Assembly: GCA_964496575.1 (NCBI GenBank)
Contig: CAZCAC010000014.1
Span: 1 to 64,000 of the forward strand
Reading direction: 5' to 3'
DNA from: CAZCAC01 sp964496575
Lineage (GTDB): Bacteria; Planctomycetota; UBA1135; GCA-002686595
DNA: 64,000 bases
Shown one piece after another: positions 45,531 to 54,264 of this stretch; the stretch's first letter is position 1, and every line of letters begins with the position of its first letter. The notes beneath the pieces were generated by a model. The model worked only from the letters and a program-made list of their open reading frames with translations, did no database searches and was not told the DNA's origin. Made by a program: the position numbers and the translations under genes.

Positions 45531-46916
45531 ATGAACGACCAAGCAACTCCGGAGAGCTACCAGCCCACGTGGGAATCGCTCGACCGCCGGCCGATCCCCG
45601 AGTGGTTCCAGTAGGCGCGGTTCGGGATCTTCATCCACTGGGGTGTCTACTCCGTTCCCGCCTGGCGCCCGCTCGAGGCGGGGCGCTACGCGTCCTACGC
45701 CGAGTGGTACTACGCCCGCGTGATGTTCAACGAGGAGAGTGGGGGAAAGGAGTTCCACCAGCGCGTGTACGGCGCTGATTTCGAGTATCGGGACTTCGCT
45801 CCGCTCTTCCGCGCCGAGCTCTTCGACCCCGAGGAGTGGGCCGCGCTCTTCGCCCGCTCGGGCGCGCGGTACGTGGTCCTGACCACCAAGCATCACGACG
45901 GATACTGCCTGTGGCCGACGAAGAGTCCATACAAGCAGGGCTGGAACAGCCTGGACTCCGGGCCCCGGCGGGACCTGGTGGGCGAGCTGACCCGGGCCGT
46001 CCGCGCCCGCGGCCTGCGCATGGGGCTCTACTACTCCATCATCGAGTGGGAGAGCAACCGCACCGGCCGGACCGAGAGTGGGTACTTCATTCCCGAACAC
46101 CTGGTCGAGAAGTACGGCATCCCCGAGGACGAGTACGTCGATCGGAACCTGATCCCGCAGCTCCGGGAGCTGGTCGAGGCCTATCGGCCCGCGGTGATCT
46201 TCGCCGACGGTGGGGAGTGGGATCGCACCGCCGCGGAGTGGAAGACGATCGACTTCCTGGCCTGGCTCTACAACCACGCACCGAACCGGGACGAGGTCGT
46301 GGTGAACGATCGCTTCGGCAGCGACATGCCCGGGGCGCACGGGGACTACTTCTCGAGCGAGTACGAGGACGCCGAGGGAATCGGTGCCTCACACCCGTGG
46401 GAGGAGAGCCGGGGCGTCGGCGGCTCCTACGGCTTCAATCGCGCCGAGAATCTCGACGACTACTCGAACTCGACCCAGCTGGTGCACGAGCTGGTCGACG
46501 TGGTCAGTCGCGGGGGCAACCTGCTGCTCAACGTCGGCCCGACCGCCGATGGACGCATCCCGGTGATCATGCAGCAGCGCCTGGTCGACATCGGGGACTG
46601 GATGGCCGTCAACGGGGCCGCGATCTACGGGACGATGCCGTGGGACCGGGCCGCAGAGAATCGAGAGGTGGACGCGGACTCCTTCTTCACCTGCAAGGGC
46701 TCGGTGCTGTACGTGATCCGCACTCGATGGCCGCGCCGGGAGCTCGAGCTGAGAGGGATCGAGGGCCCGATCGCTCGGGTCACCATGCTGGGCCACGACG
46801 GGGAGGTCCGCTGGAGAGCGAACGGGAATCGTGTCGTCATCGAAGCACCGGCGGTCGACCCGGCGACGGTGCCTTGCCGGCATGCCTGGGTGTTCGAGGT
46901 TATGCGGGAGCTCTGA
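45531..46916 (+). pseudogene. GH29 alpha-L-fucosidase interrupted by an in-frame TAG
   Basis: From ATG 45531 the frame reads ...WESLDRRPIPEWFQ, then TAG at 45612-45614 (codon 28), then ARFGIFIHWGVYSVPAW and 433 further codons to 46916. Homology runs straight across the stop, since GH29 enzymes carry PEWF-x-x-AKFGIFIHWG here. One substitution or a sequencing error therefore explains it. The body has the GH29 core: TTKHHDGYCLW, MGLYYSIIEW, and AVIFADGGEWD with the likely nucleophile Asp. TAG ends other genes in this window, so recoding is unlikely. A downstream start at 45717-45720 would lose the conserved N-terminal strand. It would release alpha-L-fucose if functional. No signal peptide in this frame. 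Confidence 0.85.
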
Positions 46917-47014
46917 ACCGCCATCAGACCCGGGGGGATGTTCGAAGAATCAACCTTCGCTCGCCGACGCGGGATGAGGACTCGCGACCGAATCGCAGAA
47001 CAAGGCCGGGCGGT

Positions 47015-48304
47015 TCACGGTTCGATCGCACGGGCGGGACGGCAGCCGATGTCGTAGTCGGCGTACGTCCTGAGACCTTGGCCACGGCACGCCGAGCGCG
47101 TGCGGGCGGCTTGGCGGCGGAAGCAGCCGCCGCGGAACACGCGGTAGCGAGCGCCCTCGTGGGGACTCACCGGGTCTCTCGGGGGACTTCTGCCGTAGAA
47201 ACCCGAATCGTAGCCGTCCAGGCACCACTCGCACTCGTTGCCATGGACGTTGTGCAGGCCGAAGGCGTTCGCCGCGTACTCGTCCACCGGCGCGTGCACC
47301 GCATACCCATCATCCAGTTCCGGCCAGTCCTCGATGGTCTCCCACGTCGCACCCATCCGAGCCGCCGCCTGATCCGCCAGGTTCGCCGCCCCCGCGATCC
47401 TCAGCGAGTCCCGATCATCCCCCGTCCACCACACCGTGTGCGTTCCGCCCCGCGCTCCGTACTCCCACTGCGCCTCGCTCGGCAGCGTCAGGGACAAGTC
47501 CGGCAACAGCGCCATGCAGTCATCCCAGCTCACTCGCTCCACCGGGTGCAAGAGCGTCGGGGCCACCGACTGCTTCTGATAGCAGCTCGGGTTGCTCCCG
47601 GCCAAGCGCTCCCACTGACCCTGCGTCATCTCGTACTTCGACAGGAAGAAGGCCGACAGCTCCACCTCGTGAACGGGCCCCTCGTCGGCAAACGCCTTGG
47701 AGGCGTAGTTGCGCCCGTCAGGGTCTCTTTTCTGAGCACCCATCCAGAATCTCCCACCCGGCAGCAGCACGAAGACCAGGCCGGAGGACTCCTTCATCGC
47801 GAGCCTGCCATCCTCCACTCGAATCGGCTCCTCCCCCGACTGCACGTGCCAGAACTCCCACAGCTTCGAGCCCGGGTCGGGCCCTATCGGGACCAGACCC
47901 ATCTGCACCGTGAGATCGAGATCCGGGTAGGCAGCATCGATCGCGGGCAGAGCCTCGTCCCAGCGTGAGGCGAACGGACCCCCCGGAGCGAAGTCGGCCC
48001 GCCACCGCTCTGCGGACGCCAGTTGCCCTGGTGCACTCCTACCCCGCTCGGCGCTCCCCTCCGCTTCCTCGGTCTTCTGCCCAGCGATGATCACCAGGAC
48101 CACCGTCGCAACCACCGCGACGTGACCGATCATCGAGACGGGTCGGGTGTCGCCCATCACCCTCCCCGTCTCCGGCCCGGGCGCGGGCCGGAGACGCTCC
48201 TTCTCACCGGGACGGAAGGACGGTCCCCCGGTGCGTGGAGAGGTGTCCTCGATCCGGTCACCCGGAGGGCGGTCAGAAGGGGGAAGGTCGTCGCGGCTGG
48301 TCAT
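47015..48304 (-). CDS. Formylglycine-generating-enzyme-fold (SUMF1) protein with N-terminal TM helix
   Basis: 429 residues. A ~55-residue N-terminal charged region and one membrane helix (MIGHVAVVATVVLVIIAG) precede an exported FGE/SUMF1 domain (~175-425: GRFWMGAQ, EVELSAFFLSKYEMTQGQWE, PVERVSWDDC, LTLPSEAQWEYGARGG, HGNECEWCLDGY, FRGGCFRRQ). The copper-binding Cys pair of true formylglycine-generating enzymes is not in its expected spacing, so catalytic activity on sulfatases is doubtful. In Planctomycetota such domains often sit at the C-terminus of membrane kinases, and this may be a stand-alone relative. Confidence 0.85.
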   Translation of the reverse strand: MTSRDDLPPSDRPPGDRIEDTSPRTGGPSFRPGEKERLRPAPGPETGRVMGDTRPVSMIGHVAVVATVVLVIIAGQKTEEAEGSAERGRSAPGQLASAERWRADFAPGGPFASRWDEALPAIDAAYPDLDLTVQMGLVPIGPDPGSKLWEFWHVQSGEEPIRVEDGRLAMKESSGLVFVLLPGGRFWMGAQKRDPDGRNYASKAFADEGPVHEVELSAFFLSKYEMTQGQWERLAGSNPSCYQKQSVAPTLLHPVERVSWDDCMALLPDLSLTLPSEAQWEYGARGGTHTVWWTGDDRDSLRIAGAANLADQAAARMGATWETIEDWPELDDGYAVHAPVDEYAANAFGLHNVHGNECEWCLDGYDSGFYGRSPPRDPVSPHEGARYRVFRGGCFRRQAARTRSACRGQGLRTYADYDIGCRPARAIEP

Positions 48305-48352
48305 GGGGGCGGGGACCTGTCAACGAGGTTGAGCACTACCGTACCGCCTCGA

Positions 48353-50812
48353 TCACCTGAATGGAGCGGCGAGGGAGACGTCCTTGCGCCGCTCCTCCGG
48401 GGTGATCTTCAGCTCGATCAGCTCGCCGGACCGCAGTCTGCCTTCCACCACGGTCTGCCCGGGAGCGTGGAGCTTGAAGTCGACGTCCCAGTCCTTCGGC
48501 CAGGCGGGGAGCAGGTGGATCGCGCGGCCCGGAGTCTGCATCAACATCTCCTGCAGCCCGAGCATCCCGCTGCCGCCCCAGTTGTGGTCGGGCACCCAGT
48601 CGTGACCGGGGCCCCAGAAGGTGGGAAAGCGGCGCGGGCTGTCGTCCAGCTTGCGTGCGTTGTAGTCGCTGGCCTCGGCGGTCATCCCCATCCGCGCGAA
48701 GAAGATCCCGTCCTGGTGCCAGCTGATGACCATGTTCTTGGGGAAGCGCCCGTGCTTCCAGGTGTCGCGGAAGACCTGCAGGTGATCGCGATCCTCGCCG
48801 AGGAGATCGAAGCGGTTGAAAGGAAACAGCGGGTAGAACTGCGGGCACTCGACGTTCTGGTACCTCTTCCACGACTCGGCCGGCTGGAGGACGCGGTCGC
48901 CTTCCGTCTCTCCGTAGGTGTAGGTGGGGATTCTCCGTGCGAACGCTCGGTAGTAGGCCTTGTCGCGCAGCTGGAGATCATCGTCGTCCAGCTCCAGGAT
49001 GGCTTCGAGGCAGGCCGACAGCCCGGCGATCACGTCTGCGGGGTTCTTCGCTCCGCGGTACGACTCGCAGGAGGTCGACGGGAAGATCACGAGCTTGCCG
49101 TTGGCATCGAGCTCCTCACCGGAGCGCTTCTTCTCGCGCAGACGATAGTGCTCGTCGAAGAAGATCACGGCCTGCTCGATGAAGGGTGTGTACTTCTCGA
49201 GGTCGGCCCCGGTGAAGCGCTGGTACTCGAGCATCATGTAGGCGTTCTCGAGCTGCGACTCCCAGTGGTACGAGATCGCCGGATTGGCCATCACGCCCTT
49301 CTCGACGAGGTCGTTGTAGCCCCGGCTTCCATCGGCGCGCGGATCGCCCCAGGGAATCTCCTCACCGCGGACCCGCGGCCCGCTCTCCCAGCCCCATCCC
49401 GCTCCGAGGCACAGTCCCGTGGCTCCGACGTACTCGCTGTACAGCGCGCCGTCGTGGCCGAAGTGCGCCTTGACCCGTGCGCGCGACCCGGGCAGCGCTT
49501 TGCGGTAGAGCTCGAACTGCGGCAGGATGGCGTCCCTGTCGCCCGACTTGAGCAGGGGCCAGTAGAGCAGGCGCTGATTCTGCGCCGTGTGAACCCCGCC
49601 GCCCCAGTCGCGCCAGTCCGGCCCGAAGCGCTTGGCCTTGCCGCCGACCAGGTTGGCGTCGTAGGTGAAGTTGCCGCCGTTGAACTTCGACGGGTACTCG
49701 CCGAAGGCGTTGCAACCGAGCTGGTAGCGGAAGAGGTTGTAGTTGCGAGCCATGCGCCAGGCTCGACTGGAGGGGTCGGGTCGGTCCGGCTGGATGGCGA
49801 TCCAGCTGCGATCCCAGAACTCGGCCCACCAGGCGAGAGTCGCTTCTCGCACTTCATCGCGATCGCCCGCCGACTGGTCGATGGTGGCCTGTAGTGCCTG
49901 TCGCCAGCTGTCGAGCTCCTCGGTCTGGGAGATGTGCGTCACCACGCGCAGGTGGTGGTCCCGGGCCGCCTCCATCGACAAGAGATGCCAGGCCCGATAG
50001 GGAGTGATCTGGTACGTGTCGTCCTCCTGGCCTGTCGCCTCGAATCCCGGGCCGGTCAACAGACCGCCGAAGGTGCGCCCGCGCAGGTCATCACAGATCT
50101 CGTCCTCGAACTCCTCGAGCCCTTGCTGCCGGATCAGGAGGCCGGGGAGCAACGGATCATCGGGGTTGCGATGGTAGAAGAGGACGCCTTGCTCTTCGTG
50201 CCGAACGATGTCCTTGCCAAGTCGGACTTCCCCCGGGTACTTGTCCAGGGTGAAGAAGGAGCGCCGCCGCCCATCGTGGGGGATCACCTCGTCCTCCAGG
50301 CGCCAGTTCTCGTAGGAGGCCCGGACGTGGATCGTCTCACTCGCCTCCACCTCGAGGTGGATCACTGGCCGGTGCACCTCCACCCAGATGCGCACGCTCG
50401 CCTCGAGCGCCTGCGCGCGATCCTCGGCCGCCGTTCCCCGGATCACGATGCTGCCCTCGCGCAGGTCGAGCTCCTGGCGGAACCAGGAACTCGGCGCGGC
50501 GAACGGATTGGGATCGAGGCGCAAGCGCACCCGGCCCAGCTTGAGGTACTCGTTGTTCTCCGCGAGGCTGCCGCTGCGCTGGATGTAGAGGAGCACGTCG
50601 CCATCCTCCACCCACACGTTCAGCCCGGTGTCTCCGCCTCCGCAGGGCATCGATTCCGAGGAGTCCTCACTCGGGGCATTCCAGACGACGTTGTAGGTCG
50701 GCAGCTGTTCGTCGACGAAGCGGGTTCCGTCGTCCCGGGCCGTGGCTGGTGCGAAGGCCAGCAGGGACAGCCAGCCGGAGCAGAGGAGCGATCTGATCTT
50801 CATGTCGTCCAT
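48353..50812 (-). CDS. DUF5703/GH95-like secreted glycoside hydrolase
   Basis: 819 residues. A signal peptide (MKIRSLLCSGWLSLLAFAPA, starting at the second Met) is followed by the DUF5703 N-terminal sandwich (YNVVWNAPSEDSSESMPCG, GLNVWVEDGDVLLYIQRSG). The following (alpha/alpha)6-barrel-like region is related to GH95 (YNLFRYQLGCNAFGEYPSKFNGG, PFNRFDLLG, HDWVPDHNWGGSGMLGLQEM). These proteins accompany fucosidases and sulfatases in glycan loci. The ATG at 50812 abuts a palindromic repeat and there is no recognisable ribosome-binding site, so its promoter region may have been replaced. Confidence 0.85.
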   Translation of the reverse strand: MDDMKIRSLLCSGWLSLLAFAPATARDDGTRFVDEQLPTYNVVWNAPSEDSSESMPCGGGDTGLNVWVEDGDVLLYIQRSGSLAENNEYLKLGRVRLRLDPNPFAAPSSWFRQELDLREGSIVIRGTAAEDRAQALEASVRIWVEVHRPVIHLEVEASETIHVRASYENWRLEDEVIPHDGRRRSFFTLDKYPGEVRLGKDIVRHEEQGVLFYHRNPDDPLLPGLLIRQQGLEEFEDEICDDLRGRTFGGLLTGPGFEATGQEDDTYQITPYRAWHLLSMEAARDHHLRVVTHISQTEELDSWRQALQATIDQSAGDRDEVREATLAWWAEFWDRSWIAIQPDRPDPSSRAWRMARNYNLFRYQLGCNAFGEYPSKFNGGNFTYDANLVGGKAKRFGPDWRDWGGGVHTAQNQRLLYWPLLKSGDRDAILPQFELYRKALPGSRARVKAHFGHDGALYSEYVGATGLCLGAGWGWESGPRVRGEEIPWGDPRADGSRGYNDLVEKGVMANPAISYHWESQLENAYMMLEYQRFTGADLEKYTPFIEQAVIFFDEHYRLREKKRSGEELDANGKLVIFPSTSCESYRGAKNPADVIAGLSACLEAILELDDDDLQLRDKAYYRAFARRIPTYTYGETEGDRVLQPAESWKRYQNVECPQFYPLFPFNRFDLLGEDRDHLQVFRDTWKHGRFPKNMVISWHQDGIFFARMGMTAEASDYNARKLDDSPRRFPTFWGPGHDWVPDHNWGGSGMLGLQEMLMQTPGRAIHLLPAWPKDWDVDFKLHAPGQTVVEGRLRSGELIELKITPEERRKDVSLAAPFR

Positions 50813-50879
50813 GATACGGAACCAGGTTCATTCTTACGCACTTGCGGGGCCAGTCAGTTCCGCTGATCGGTTCCGTACC
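50812..50879. repeat. Palindromic repeat, copy 1
   Basis: TGATACGGAACCAGGTTC, then ATTCTTACGCACTTG, a 24-nt insert, and GGTTCCGTAC. The end segments TACGGAACC and GGTTCCGTA are complementary. It matches copy 2 at 53332-53374 over both ends and the centre. It lies directly at the 5' end of the DUF5703 gene and 40 nt before the sulfatase start. Confidence 0.85.
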
Positions 50880-50918
50880 TTCCCTGGCGATCCGCCATCC
50901 TGCTGCTGGAGGTGTCGG

Positions 50919-52455
50919 ATGGACGGAAAGGGCCTGATGGTCGCGGTGGTTCTGGGCGCGTGCCCGCTGCTCGGTGGGTGCGCTTCGACCGGTGAATCCG
51001 AAGCGAGTCGTCCCAACGTCGTCCTCATCTACGCCGACGACCTCGGCTATGGCGACCTCTCCTGCTACGGCGCGACGAGGCTCTCCACGCCGAACATCGA
51101 TCGGCTCGCCGCGGAGGGGCGCCGCTTCACCGACGCGCACTCGGCCTCGGCGGTCTGCACGCCCTCGCGCTACGCGCTGCTCACCGGGGAATACCCCTTC
51201 CGCCGCAACCTCTACTCGCCGGTCTTCCACCGGACCGGCCTGGTGGTGGACGTCGACCGGCTGACCGTCGCCGACATCCTGAAGGAGGAGGGGTACGCCA
51301 CCGCGTGCTTCGGCAAATGGCACCTCGGCTTCGGCGAGGACGAGCCCGACTGGAACGGCGCGCTGCGGCCCGGGCCGCTGGAGCTCGGCTTCGACCACTA
51401 CTTCGGCGTGCCGGTGGTCAACAGCCACCCGCCGTTCGTCTGGGTCCAGGACCATGACGTCCTCGGCCTCGAGCGCCACGATCCCTTCGTCCCCGGCGAG
51501 CGGGCCAAGAACCCGGCCGTATCCGGAGAAGTTCGGCCTCGATTGGCTCGGCGGGGCCCGGACCCCGCACGAGCTCTACGTCGACGAGAAGGTGGCGTGG
51601 ATCCTGATGGAGCGGGCGATCCTCTGGCTCTCGCAGCGCCGCCGGGAGCCCTTCTTCCTCTACCTCGCCACGCCCAACATCCACCACCCGTTCACCCCGC
51701 GCGAGCTCTTCCAGGGCACCAGCGAGTGCGGTCGCTACGGCGACTTCGTCCACGAGCTCGACTTCGTCGTCGGAGAGGTCCTCGGCGTGCTCGATCGGAT
51801 GGGAGTGGCGGACGACACGCTCGTCGTATTCACCAGCGACAACGGCGGCATGCTCAACCAGGGCGGGCAGGACGCCTGGCGCGCGGGGCACCGGCTGAAC
51901 GGCGAGCTGCTCGGCTTCAAGTTCGACGCCTGGGAGGGTGGGCACCGCGTCCCGTTCATCGCGCGCTGGCCCGGCGTGATTCCGGCGGGGACGGTCTCCG
52001 ATCAGCTCGTCGGCCAGGTGGACCTGCTTGCCACGCTGGCCGCGCTGGTGGGACGCGAGCTCGGCGAGGGCGAGGGGCCCGACAGCGTCGACCTGTGGCC
52101 GGCGCTGACCGGCGATCCGACCGTGCCGGTGCGCGACCACCTCGTCGCCGCCGCCGAACACGCCTCGCACCTCGCCCTGCGCGAGGGGCGCTGGGTCTAC
52201 ATCAGCGGCCGGGGCGGTGGGGGATCGATGCAACCGAACCCCGGTGACCACGGCCTGGGCGGGCCCGGCGCCCTCCTCTTCACCGGCGAGCGGAACAGCG
52301 ACATCGCGAACGGCGAGTTCGTGGAGGAAGCGCCCGCGGAGCAACTCTACGACCTCGAGGCCGACCTCTCGCAGACCACCAACCTCGTCCGCGAGCGCCC
52401 CGAGCTCGCGGCGCGGCTCAGGCGCAAGCTGAAGGAGATCCGGGCGTCGCGGTGA
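50919..52455 (+). pseudogene. Type I sulfatase split by a +1 frameshift
   Basis: The start ATG follows TGGAGGTGTCGG and encodes a lipoprotein signal (LLGGC). The first frame covers the metal-binding YADDLGYGDLSCYGA and the formylglycine motif VCTPSRYALLTG (Cys-x-Pro-Ser-Arg) and ends its homology near PGERAK at ~51505. Homology resumes in the +1 frame at RPYPEKFGLDWLGG (~51518) and continues through FTSDNGGMLNQGG and FKFDAWEGGHRVPFIARWPG to TGA at 52455. Removing one A from AAGAAC near 51507-51512 would restore a normal ~510-residue sulfatase. As read, the product lacks the second half of the active site. Confidence 0.85.
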
Positions 52456-52477
52456 GCCGCCTCGTCGACCACGCCCT

Positions 52478-53331
52478 TCAACCGAGCTTCCGGGCCAACT
52501 CGAGCACGCCGGCGAGCAGGAAGAAGGCGAGGGTCGACACCAGGACGATCACGGTCAGGGGTGAGTTGCGGTAGCGTCGGGTGATCCAGTCCGTGCGGCC
52601 GTTCAGCAGCAGTAGCACGACCGCCAGGATCGGCAGGAAGAGGGCGCCGATCACCGCGTAGGCCTTCTGGACCGCCTGGAAGCTCACGCCGAGTCCGACG
52701 AGGGGCACGATCGCGATCGCGAGAAGATAGCCTCGATAGGGCGCTGAACCCGTGTCGACGGCACCTGCGCGCTCTCCCTCGGCCTCGGCGTGGGTCAGCC
52801 GCCACCAGTCCGCGAACAGGTACGGGACCGCCTGCCAGACGCCGAGCAGGCTGGAGAAGACCGCGCCCCACGCGCCGACCAGGAAGACCCAGCGCCCCGT
52901 TCTTCCGAGCGGACCCTCGAGACGATCGGCGAGCTGCACCAGGAGTCCCGCGCCGCGCCCTTCGATCTCGATGGTGCTGCCGATCACGACCATCGCCAAG
53001 CCGAAGAGCGCGGTCATGAGGTAGCCGACCCCGAGGTCGACGCGGCAGAGGCCGAGCTGGTCGACGTTCTCCCGCCCCGCTTCGCGGATCCAGTACCCGT
53101 AGCAGAGGATCGTGAGGGTGCCGCCGACTCCGCCGATCAACGCGATCGTCCAGGCCACTCCTTCGCCGCCACCGTCGGGTATCGAGGGTGAGATCATCCC
53201 GTGCATCACGGCGCTCCAGTCGGGCTCCAGCAGGACCGCCGTGGCGATCACGGTGACGAACATCAGGCCGATGCAGACGCTCATCATCTTCTCGAAGAGC
53301 GCGAAGCCGCCGCGCCAGACCAGGACGCGAG
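52478..53331 (-). pseudogene. 5'-truncated Nramp-family divalent metal transporter
   Basis: A frame of hydrophobic helices matches the C-terminal part of Nramp-type transporters (ALFEKMMSVCIGLMFVTVIA, GGVGGTLTILCYGYWIREAG, FSSLLGVWQAVPYLFADWW). The homologous peptide extends upstream of the first Met (53287) to RVLVWRGGFALFEK and stops at about 53331, exactly where the palindromic repeat begins. The N-terminal ~150 residues with the DPGN helix are absent. About seven helices remain and no proper start is seen, so transport is unlikely. Confidence 0.8.
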
Positions 53332-53374
53332 TGATACGGAACCAGGTTCGTTTTCACGCACTTGGTTCCGTACT
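53332..53374. repeat. Palindromic repeat, copy 2
   Basis: TGATACGGAACCAGGTTC, GTTTTCACGCACT and TGGTTCCGTACT. TACGGAACCA and TGGTTCCGTA form a perfect 10-bp stem. Same ends and centre as copy 1 at 50812. On one side it truncates the Nramp gene; on the other it supplies the first bases of the cyoE stop codon (TAG at 53375-53373). Confidence 0.88.
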
Positions 53375-54260
53375 AGGCCACCGCATTCCCCGTCATCAAC
53401 ACCACCACCAGCAACAGGTAGACGTTGATGCGGGCGAAGGCCGGCATCCCCGGCCGGCTGAGCTGCTTGCCCTTCAGGATGGCGATGGCACTCCAGACCA
53501 GCCAGATCGAGGCGACCAGCATGCCGAGGTGCCAGGGCCAGCCGAGGTCGGACTCTCTCGCCAGCAAGAGGCCGGCCACCGCGAGGGTCAGCATCCAGAT
53601 GCCGGTGACGCGGATCAGCTGGAAGCGGGAGAGGACCCTGGTGATCGTCGGCAGGCCGGCCTTCTCCTGGTCCTCGCTGGTGAGCAGCATCAGGCACCAG
53701 AAGTGCGGGATCTGCCAGAGGAACAGGAAGAAGGCGACGATCAGGATGAATGGATCCCACCAGATGCCGCCCGCCGACACCCAGCCGATCACCGGCGGAA
53801 TGGCGCCGATCAAGGAGCCGGGGATGATCGCGAAGGCGGTGACGCGCTTCAGCGGGGTGTAGACCACGTTGTACCAGACGAGCGCGAGCGTCCCGAGCGC
53901 CAGCAGCGTCATCGTGTGCACGCCGACGCTGGCGATGGTGTAGTACCCCGCCGAGATGAAGACGACGGCGACGAAGAGCGCCCAGTCCTTGCCGATCCGA
54001 CCGGAAGGAATCGGACGCCGGCGGGTGCGCTCCATCCGGGCGTCGATCCTCGCGTCCTGGATGTGGTTGAGCGTGGCGGAGCCGCAGGCGAGCAGGAAGA
54101 CGCCGAGGATCGGCAGGAAGACGCTGGTGGAGAGGGACTCGGTGAACAGGAAGTGGCCCATCGCCACGGTCAGGCACACACCGATGGTGATCTTGAGCTT
54201 GGTCAGCTCGATGATCAGCTTGAACGTGCCCAGCAGCCGATTGCCCTCTCGCTCGTCCAT
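53373..54260 (-). CDS. cyoE: Protoheme IX farnesyltransferase (heme O synthase)
   Basis: 295 residues, UbiA-type prenyltransferase with about nine membrane helices. It attaches a farnesyl group to heme b to make heme O, the precursor of heme A for the oxidase encoded upstream. The Asp-rich motif NHIQDARIDARMERT followed by RRPIPSG is intact, with the second motif region around YNVVYTPLKR. It is the last gene of the respiratory cluster, 4 nt after coxB. Its stop codon lies in a palindromic repeat, so a few C-terminal residues may have been altered. Confidence 0.94.
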   Translation of the reverse strand: MDEREGNRLLGTFKLIIELTKLKITIGVCLTVAMGHFLFTESLSTSVFLPILGVFLLACGSATLNHIQDARIDARMERTRRRPIPSGRIGKDWALFVAVVFISAGYYTIASVGVHTMTLLALGTLALVWYNVVYTPLKRVTAFAIIPGSLIGAIPPVIGWVSAGGIWWDPFILIVAFFLFLWQIPHFWCLMLLTSEDQEKAGLPTITRVLSRFQLIRVTGIWMLTLAVAGLLLARESDLGWPWHLGMLVASIWLVWSAIAILKGKQLSRPGMPAFARINVYLLLVVVLMTGNAVA

Positions 54261-54264
54261 CTCC

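Noticed and set aside
45612..45614. TAG read as an amino acid (stop-codon recoding) in the fucosidase
   Set aside because: TAG terminates other genes in the window (for example at 12155, 21443 and 53373) and there is no downstream recoding structure that I can recognise.
47015..48304. Functional sulfatase-maturing formylglycine-generating enzyme
   Set aside because: The fold is there but the copper-binding Cys pair is not in the expected position, so I kept the call at fold level.
50742..52247. The first sulfatase frame as a complete protein
   Set aside because: After about 51510 the translation is Arg/Ala/Gly-rich shadow sequence, whereas the +1 frame carries sulfatase homology.
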